Assembly: GCA_900313775.1 (NCBI GenBank)
Contig: OMSP01000135.1
Coordinates: 1 to 11,788, forward strand
DNA: 11,788 nt
Direction: 5' to 3'
From: an uncultured Eubacteriales bacterium
Lineage (GTDB): Bacteria > Bacillota > Clostridia > Lachnospirales > Lachnospiraceae
Shown here: piece by piece, positions 7,586-11,788 of the stretch
Layout: the number at the start of each line of letters is the position of its first letter
How positions within the stretch are numbered: the stretch's first letter is position 1
Program-made: the position numbers and the translations under genes
The notes under the pieces: model-generated
The model's input: the letters and a program-made list of their open reading frames with translations, nothing else
The model's database searches: none
Told to the model about the DNA's origin: nothing

Positions 7586-9030
7586 CAGATCATGAGCAAC
7601 GATATCAAGTTTGATCCGATGACGGGTGAGCCGATCCGGCAGCCGGCCGAGACTCCGGCTCCGGCAGCGCAGGAAACGCAAACTCCTGCACCGGAAACAG
7701 CAGCGCCGGCAGCTCAAGAGGCGGCTCAGGCAGCTCAGGCACCTGCTCCCAAGAAGGGAAAGACAGGCAAGATCATTGCGGGTGTCGTTGCGGCTGCTGC
7801 CGTAGTGACAGGCGGGGTGTTCGGAGCAAAGTCATTGACAGACGGCGGTCTCAGCGGGGGCTCTCCGGTCGATCAGTTCCGCACGGCAGTCGAAAACACC
7901 TTTGTCGCTGATGATATGACCGAGTCTTTCAAGGCGGCCGGTGATATCATAGAAGACGGCACCTATGCAGTCGATGCAGCGATCGAAGCCCAGGGGCAGA
8001 AGATCACTGTGCGTGTCGATACCGAGAAAGGCGGGATGTCTCTTGACGTAGGAGCCAAGATCTCCGGCATGGATGTTGATGCCACTTTGTTTGTCGACGA
8101 TAAGAAAGTCACGGTCGATCTGAGCAAACTGGCTGATATCGAACCATTGTCCTACGATTATACATCTGATAAATCCGACAAGGGCGATTCCTATCTGGTC
8201 AAGACGGCCGGTGCGGATAATCTCAAGACGATCGACTCCATGCTTCAGATGATTCAGTCGATGTCCGGTAAGCAGGATAAGGATAAGATCCAGGATTCAT
8301 TCTATAAAAAACTGGAAGAGCTCGATTATGACGAGCTCGAAGAAAAGGAGTTTACGATCGGCGGGGAGAAAGTCAGCTGCGGAGGCTACGAGACCACGAT
8401 GACCGGAGAATTCATCTATGATCTGATGGATACTGTCTATGAGGAAGCATACGGCAAAGGCATCAGCGATATGATGGACGAGCTCGCCGATATGGGCGCG
8501 GATGTCAGCGACACCGAGGATATCGAGTCAACACTCAAGGACATGGATGAGATCGATGTCAAGTACTACCTCAATGACGGAAAGTTTGCGATGCTGAACT
8601 TTGCGACCGAGAGCGATGACGGTGATGTAGATGTTGAGATATATTTCGAGGGCAAAGATATCCCCTGGCATGAGATGACGATCAAAAACGTTGAAAGTGA
8701 TCAGGAAGTCAAGCTGACGACCGAAGATAAGGATGATGAGCTCGTCTATGCGATCGAGACTGACGGCGAAGAGCAGGCCAGACTTGAGTACTCCAAGGAT
8801 GATGGCAGCTTTAAGGCTATCAGCGGAGATGAGACTGTGGCAGAGGGCAAGATCAAAGTGGAAGGCGATACGGTCAAAGTCGAGATTGATGAGATCAGCG
8901 GACAGGATGTTTCGCTTTCCTGTGACATCAGCGATGATGCCGATGTCAAGGCAGCGCCTGAGGGTGCCAAAGACATCCTGGATATGAGTGAGGCTGACTT
9001 TACTGCTATCGCTACTCAGATCATGAGCAA
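7586..9030 (+). repeat. 14-base direct repeat bracketing the anchored-protein gene
   Basis: CAGATCATGAGCAA occurs at 7586-7599, spanning the start codon, and again at 9017-9030, near the 3' end of the same gene. Both copies are in the same reading frame. The feature coordinates span both copies and the sequence between them. Chance is a realistic explanation given how common GATC and ATGAG words are here. Confidence 0.5.
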
Positions 9031-9046
9031 GATGTACGGACTGTGA
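7592..9046 (+). CDS. Membrane-anchored, acidic extracytoplasmic protein of unknown function
   Basis: I do not recognise a characterised family. From ATG 7592 it has 484 residues. Layout: a short start containing FDPMTGEPI, a phrase I associate with membrane proteins of clostridia; a Pro/Ala/Gln-rich linker (about 18-53); a Lys-rich stop (54-60); one hydrophobic segment (about 61-79); then a large, very Asp/Glu-rich domain. No lipobox is seen, so it is probably a single-pass anchor with the N-terminus inside and the bulk outside. The outer part alternates short beta-like stretches (about 121-190 and 320-450) with a helical middle (about 208-320), and has only two cysteines (C263, C444) that could pair. 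It sits between the ABC ATPase and two permeases, and its stop overlaps the permease 1 start, so an accessory role such as substrate capture, gating or sensing is plausible but inferred. Confidence 0.8.
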   Translation: MSNDIKFDPMTGEPIRQPAETPAPAAQETQTPAPETAAPAAQEAAQAAQAPAPKKGKTGKIIAGVVAAAAVVTGGVFGAKSLTDGGLSGGSPVDQFRTAVENTFVADDMTESFKAAGDIIEDGTYAVDAAIEAQGQKITVRVDTEKGGMSLDVGAKISGMDVDATLFVDDKKVTVDLSKLADIEPLSYDYTSDKSDKGDSYLVKTAGADNLKTIDSMLQMIQSMSGKQDKDKIQDSFYKKLEELDYDELEEKEFTIGGEKVSCGGYETTMTGEFIYDLMDTVYEEAYGKGISDMMDELADMGADVSDTEDIESTLKDMDEIDVKYYLNDGKFAMLNFATESDDGDVDVEIYFEGKDIPWHEMTIKNVESDQEVKLTTEDKDDELVYAIETDGEEQARLEYSKDDGSFKAISGDETVAEGKIKVEGDTVKVEIDEISGQDVSLSCDISDDADVKAAPEGAKDILDMSEADFTAIATQIMSKMYGL

Positions 9047-10254
9047 TCAGATACAGGGCGACAACCTACTGTAAAATGGAATGGAAAAGGGGATTGAAAT
9101 CAATCCCCCTTTTCTTTCTGGTGCTTCTAGGGACGGCGGCCATCCTGATCGGGGCAGTCGCGCTCTCCGGTGTAATGAACGGAAGGAGCGAGGTGCTTCC
9201 CAAGGTGGATGTGGCTGTCGTCGGGGCAGAGGGTGATGCCATGACCGAGAAGGGCATACGCATGGCCGGCCGGCTGGAGGTAGTCAAGGCGACTACCAAA
9301 TTTCATTTTGTCTCTGAGCAGCAGGCGGAGAAGGGCGTCGAAGACGGTTCCTATGACGCGGCTATTATCCTGAACGAGAACATGTACGACGATATCAATG
9401 AGGGGTATAACACGCCGGTCCATATTCGTCTTTCCGAGGAGGGGACGATCTCTGAAAAGTTGTTCAAGGAACTGGTCGATGTCGGCGTGAGCGATCTGGG
9501 AACGGCGGAGTCAGCGATCTATGCGTTTTATGATCTCTCCAAGGAGTATCCGACCGCAAAGAGACCGGGGAAGGTCGCCGACAAAATGGCCAAGCGTTTC
9601 ATCAAGCTGTTTCTCACGCGCACTGCGATCTGGGATGATGCGATGCTCTCCTCTGACGGCGAACAGAATACCTCTGTCTATATGATCGTCACTTTTCTTC
9701 TGAGTTTTTCACTGCTTTTGGGTATCGGCTTTGCTATATTCTATTCCAGAGAGGAGAGGACGACAGGCAAGGCTCTTGAACGGCTGGGAGTCAGTCCTGT
9801 TATGCAACAGGGGATAAAACTGTCTGTCATGACGTTCAGTATCTGGCTGTTTATGCAGATCGTGACGGCTTTGCTGATGATTGTGCCCGTATGCCGTGAC
9901 TGGTCTTTGTGGCATCCGTTCGCCTCTTTGCTGACGGCTTTCGGAATGGCTGCCTATGTCCATCTGGTATACAGTGTGGCAAGAGGACCTGCCTCTGCAT
10001 TCATTTATCTGATCTGCACGGTGGCTATGGTGATCCTGGCCGGAGGTATCGTTCCGATCGGTCAGATGCCTTCTGCCATTGCTGCCTGTATGCGCATCCT
10101 GCCGTTTGCAGGATGGCACAGATATCTGTCCGATCTCATTGGTTCGGGCGCTTCAGCAGTGTTCAGCGGATGGTGGATACTGGTGACGGCACTGGTGCTT
10201 TGCGGTGCGGCATTCTATGTCGGAAGATTACGTGACAGAGGAGGCGCATCATGA
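9043..10254 (+). CDS. ABC-2 type transporter permease (first)
   Basis: Membrane subunit with the ABC-2 (YhgE/DrrB-like) layout: a cytoplasmic N-terminus with EWKRGLK, TM1 (about 21-43), an extracytoplasmic domain (44-208), then TM2 (211-234), TM3 (258-281), TM4 (291-312), TM5 (318-338) and TM6 (375-394). It has 403 residues with the GTG start. GTG 9043 overlaps the preceding stop as GTGA, suggesting coupled translation. The alternative ATG 9076 would give 392 residues and keep all membrane segments. Neither has a good ribosome binding site, so the start is uncertain. A terminator-like hairpin falls within codons 15-26. It most likely pairs with the second permease and the ATPase encoded upstream. 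Confidence 0.87.
   Translation: MIRYRATTYCKMEWKRGLKSIPLFFLVLLGTAAILIGAVALSGVMNGRSEVLPKVDVAVVGAEGDAMTEKGIRMAGRLEVVKATTKFHFVSEQQAEKGVEDGSYDAAIILNENMYDDINEGYNTPVHIRLSEEGTISEKLFKELVDVGVSDLGTAESAIYAFYDLSKEYPTAKRPGKVADKMAKRFIKLFLTRTAIWDDAMLSSDGEQNTSVYMIVTFLLSFSLLLGIGFAIFYSREERTTGKALERLGVSPVMQQGIKLSVMTFSIWLFMQIVTALLMIVPVCRDWSLWHPFASLLTAFGMAAYVHLVYSVARGPASAFIYLICTVAMVILAGGIVPIGQMPSAIAACMRILPFAGWHRYLSDLIGSGASAVFSGWWILVTALVLCGAAFYVGRLRDRGGAS
9085..9119 (+). terminator. Terminator-like hairpin inside the start of permease 1
   Basis: Left arm AAAAGGGGATTG (9085-9096), loop AAAT (9097-9100), right arm CAATCCCCCTTTT (9101-9113). This gives 12 pairs with a single bulged C, followed by a T-rich run ending at 9119. 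The stem begins 39 bases after the anchored-protein stop codon, where an intrinsic terminator would be expected, but it lies within permease 1 coding sequence. The A-run on the left gives a similar, weaker T-run on the opposite strand. Termination activity is inferred; partial read-through would be needed to express the permeases. Confidence 0.45.
10239..10244 (+). promoter_or_regulatory. Ribosome binding site of the second permease
   Basis: AGGAGG (within AGAGGAGG, 10237-10244), 6 bases before ATG 10251, located inside the end of permease 1. It is an optimal site and fixes the start. It contrasts with the poor initiation signal of permease 1. Confidence 0.8.
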
Positions 10255-11249
10255 AGCGCTGGCTGCCGATACAATTCAAGCGCATGTGGCGTCTGCCGGG
10301 AACCTGGATCTTTGCTGCAGCGGCAATGGTGATGCTGGCTGTAATGAGCCATTTCTTCTGGCGTGGCAATGAGATCGCGCCGATCGGCATTATGACCGGC
10401 GGGGGAAGATGTTCCGAGGCGATTGTTTCAGACTGTCTGCAAGGGAAGAAAAAAGAACTGTACCGACGTTACAGCAGCGGAGAGGAAATGAGAAAAGATG
10501 TCCTCAAGGGGAGACTTGACTGCGCGTTTCTTCTCGGAGAAGACCTGGATCAGACTGTCTTGGAGGAGACGGGAGAGCCGGCTATCACCTATTATCACAC
10601 GCCTTCAACTCAGAGAGGGCTTATCGCGAAGGAAGAGGTCTATGCTGCGGTGCTCAGAGTCAAATCAGAGCAGATGCTGATCGAGATGTCAGATGATCCC
10701 AAGGTTTTCAAAAAGCATGACGATGCGCTGGCTGAGAAACTTCTGGAGAGACAGGCGTATTATAAAGACAGTGATGAGATCTTCCGGGTGATCTGGGATG
10801 ATGTGTCCGCAGACAGCGCAGATGTGCCCGAGAAGAAAGATAAGGCGGCCGGTGGTCGTTTGATGATGGCTGTGCTCCTTGTCATGGCGGCTGCGTTCGC
10901 GATGGGAAGAGAGCGCTACAGCGATGTATACCGCGGGATCTCTCCGGTGATGAGGACGCCGGAGAAGGCGGGTTATCTGATCAGTTATGCTTTGGCCGGA
11001 GCGGCGCCGGTAACTCTTTTGATGATCCTCGCCCTGCCGGCATCTTTGGCATTGTCAGGGCAGACAACAGCGGTGTCCTTTGTGGCGCTGTGTGTGCTGG
11101 GATTGATAGCAGTCTGGATCGTTACCGCGCTGGCAGCGACGGGTCTGGCTGCTCTCGTGCGCAATGAGACTGCATATCTGTATGCGATGACGGTCTTACT
11201 TATTCTTGTATGGTTGATCATGATGTTAGGAAGGATGCTTGCGGATTAA
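10251..11249 (+). CDS. ABC-2 type transporter permease (second, short)
   Basis: Partner membrane subunit of the preceding permease, 332 residues. It has the same plan: basic N-terminus (QFKRMWR), TM1 (about 18-36), an extracytoplasmic domain (37-200) with three cysteines (C54, C62, C91), TM2 (201-219), TM3 (240-268), TM4 (272-300) and TM5 (306-328). It then stops, without the sixth segment present in its neighbour. The domain order and the cytoplasmic loop after TM2 (RERYSDVYRGISPV against SREERTTGKALERLGVSPV in permease 1) suggest the two are distant paralogues. The ATG overlaps the permease 1 stop as ATGA and has an ideal AGGAGG. Whether the short C-terminus is natural or a late truncation is unclear; no remnant of a sixth segment is visible before the next gene. 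Confidence 0.85.
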   Translation: MKRWLPIQFKRMWRLPGTWIFAAAAMVMLAVMSHFFWRGNEIAPIGIMTGGGRCSEAIVSDCLQGKKKELYRRYSSGEEMRKDVLKGRLDCAFLLGEDLDQTVLEETGEPAITYYHTPSTQRGLIAKEEVYAAVLRVKSEQMLIEMSDDPKVFKKHDDALAEKLLERQAYYKDSDEIFRVIWDDVSADSADVPEKKDKAAGGRLMMAVLLVMAAAFAMGRERYSDVYRGISPVMRTPEKAGYLISYALAGAAPVTLLMILALPASLALSGQTTAVSFVALCVLGLIAVWIVTALAATGLAALVRNETAYLYAMTVLLILVWLIMMLGRMLAD

Positions 11250-11252
11250 ACT

Positions 11253-11788
11253 ATGCTTAGAGTCAAACTGAGATTCTTGCTGGCTATATTCTTATACGGA
11301 ACGATCGGCGGTTTTCTGCGTCTGGTGACGCTGCCGACAGATGTAGTGGTCGTTTGCCGTGCGGCGCTCGGCACATTGACGATCCTTGTGATCATGAAAC
11401 TGCGGCATATTCGCGTCGACAGAGATCACCTCAGGACATGTCTGTGGCCGCTGATTGCATCCGGCATCTGTCTGGGACTCAACTGGGTCTTTCTGTTTGC
11501 TGCCTATCGGCATACGACAGTAGCCCTTGCGAGTCTCTGCAATTATATGGCGCCGATCATCGTGATCGCTGTCGCTCCGTTTTTGCTTCACGAGAGGACA
11601 AGTGCCGGAAAGATCGCCTGCGTCTTCGCAGCACTCCTCGGTATGGTGTTTGTTTCCGGCGTGCTCTCGGGCGGTATGGAGGCTGTCAATGTCAGAGGTA
11701 TGGCTCTCGGCTTCGGAGCGGCGCTGGGTTTTGTCGGACTGGTGATATTCAACCGCCGTATCAGTGGTGTCAGCTACTATGAACGCGC
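11253..11788 (+). CDS. EamA/DMT-family transporter (3'-truncated by window edge)
   Basis: The frame opens at ATG 11253, three bases after the permease 2 stop and in the same frame, and stays open to the window end (178 full codons plus 2 bases). Visible hydrophobic segments lie at about 7-25, 31-49, 63-83, 89-112, 119-137 and 150-167, fitting the first EamA repeat and the start of the second of a roughly 300-residue, 10-segment drug/metabolite transporter. Typical features include a Arg-bearing second segment (VVCRAALG), the stretch LNWVFLFAAYRHTTVALASL, and APFLLHERTS, resembling the fourth-segment-to-loop Glu-Arg motif of EamA proteins. No good ribosome binding site is close (AGGAAGGA ends about 17 bases upstream), so reinitiation after permease 2 is likely. 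Substrate unknown; a separate transporter from the ABC system. Confidence 0.85.
   Translation, partial: MLRVKLRFLLAIFLYGTIGGFLRLVTLPTDVVVVCRAALGTLTILVIMKLRHIRVDRDHLRTCLWPLIASGICLGLNWVFLFAAYRHTTVALASLCNYMAPIIVIAVAPFLLHERTSAGKIACVFAALLGMVFVSGVLSGGMEAVNVRGMALGFGAALGFVGLVIFNRRISGVSYYER

Noticed and set aside
7634..7756. Pro/Ala/Gln codon-rich stretch as a possible tandem repeat array
   Set aside because: Units such as GCTCAGGCA recur irregularly without a fixed period; low-complexity linker coding explains it.
8316..8340. Short hairpin or repeat around two GAGCTCGA copies in the anchored-protein gene
   Set aside because: It is explained by repeated Glu-Leu-Asp/Glu codons; only about 6 pairs, with no T-run, so no regulatory reading is supported.

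Overview
The window is a densely packed stretch of bacterial chromosome with eleven genes, all on the + strand. The largest gap between genes is 35 bases, and four gene pairs overlap. The order infB-rbfA-nrnA-truB-ribF is the conserved translation/RNA-processing cluster of Firmicutes. The style of RibF (a GKFDG-type motif) and of the AMP-binding enzyme resembles Lachnospiraceae and related Clostridia. That assignment is an inference from protein style; the moderately high GC content does not decide it.

Region 1 (1-5200) is core housekeeping. It holds the 3' part of infB (translation initiation factor IF2, truncated by the window edge), rbfA (30S maturation factor), nrnA (DHH/DHHA1 oligoribonuclease/pAp phosphatase), truB (tRNA pseudouridine-55 synthase) and ribF (riboflavin kinase/FAD synthetase). 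Junctions are +3, -8, -4 and +4 bases, so co-transcription and translational coupling are likely.

Region 2 (5201-11249) is the accessory part. A fatty-acyl-CoA-synthetase-like AMP-binding enzyme is followed by an ABC ATPase, a membrane-anchored acidic protein of unknown function, and two ABC-2-type permeases. The last four look like one heteromeric exporter with an extracytoplasmic accessory protein. There is no room for a conventional intergenic promoter or terminator. A terminator-like hairpin with a T-rich tail does lie just after the anchored-protein stop codon, inside the first codons of permease 1, where it could set exporter stoichiometry.

Region 3 (11253-11788) is the 5' part of an EamA/DMT-family multi-pass transporter that runs off the window. 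No RNA genes, insertion sequences, CRISPR arrays or riboswitches were seen. No gene-free stretch exceeds 35 bases. The most promising unknowns are the anchored acidic protein (7592-9046) with its exporter, and the intragenic hairpin at 9085-9119.
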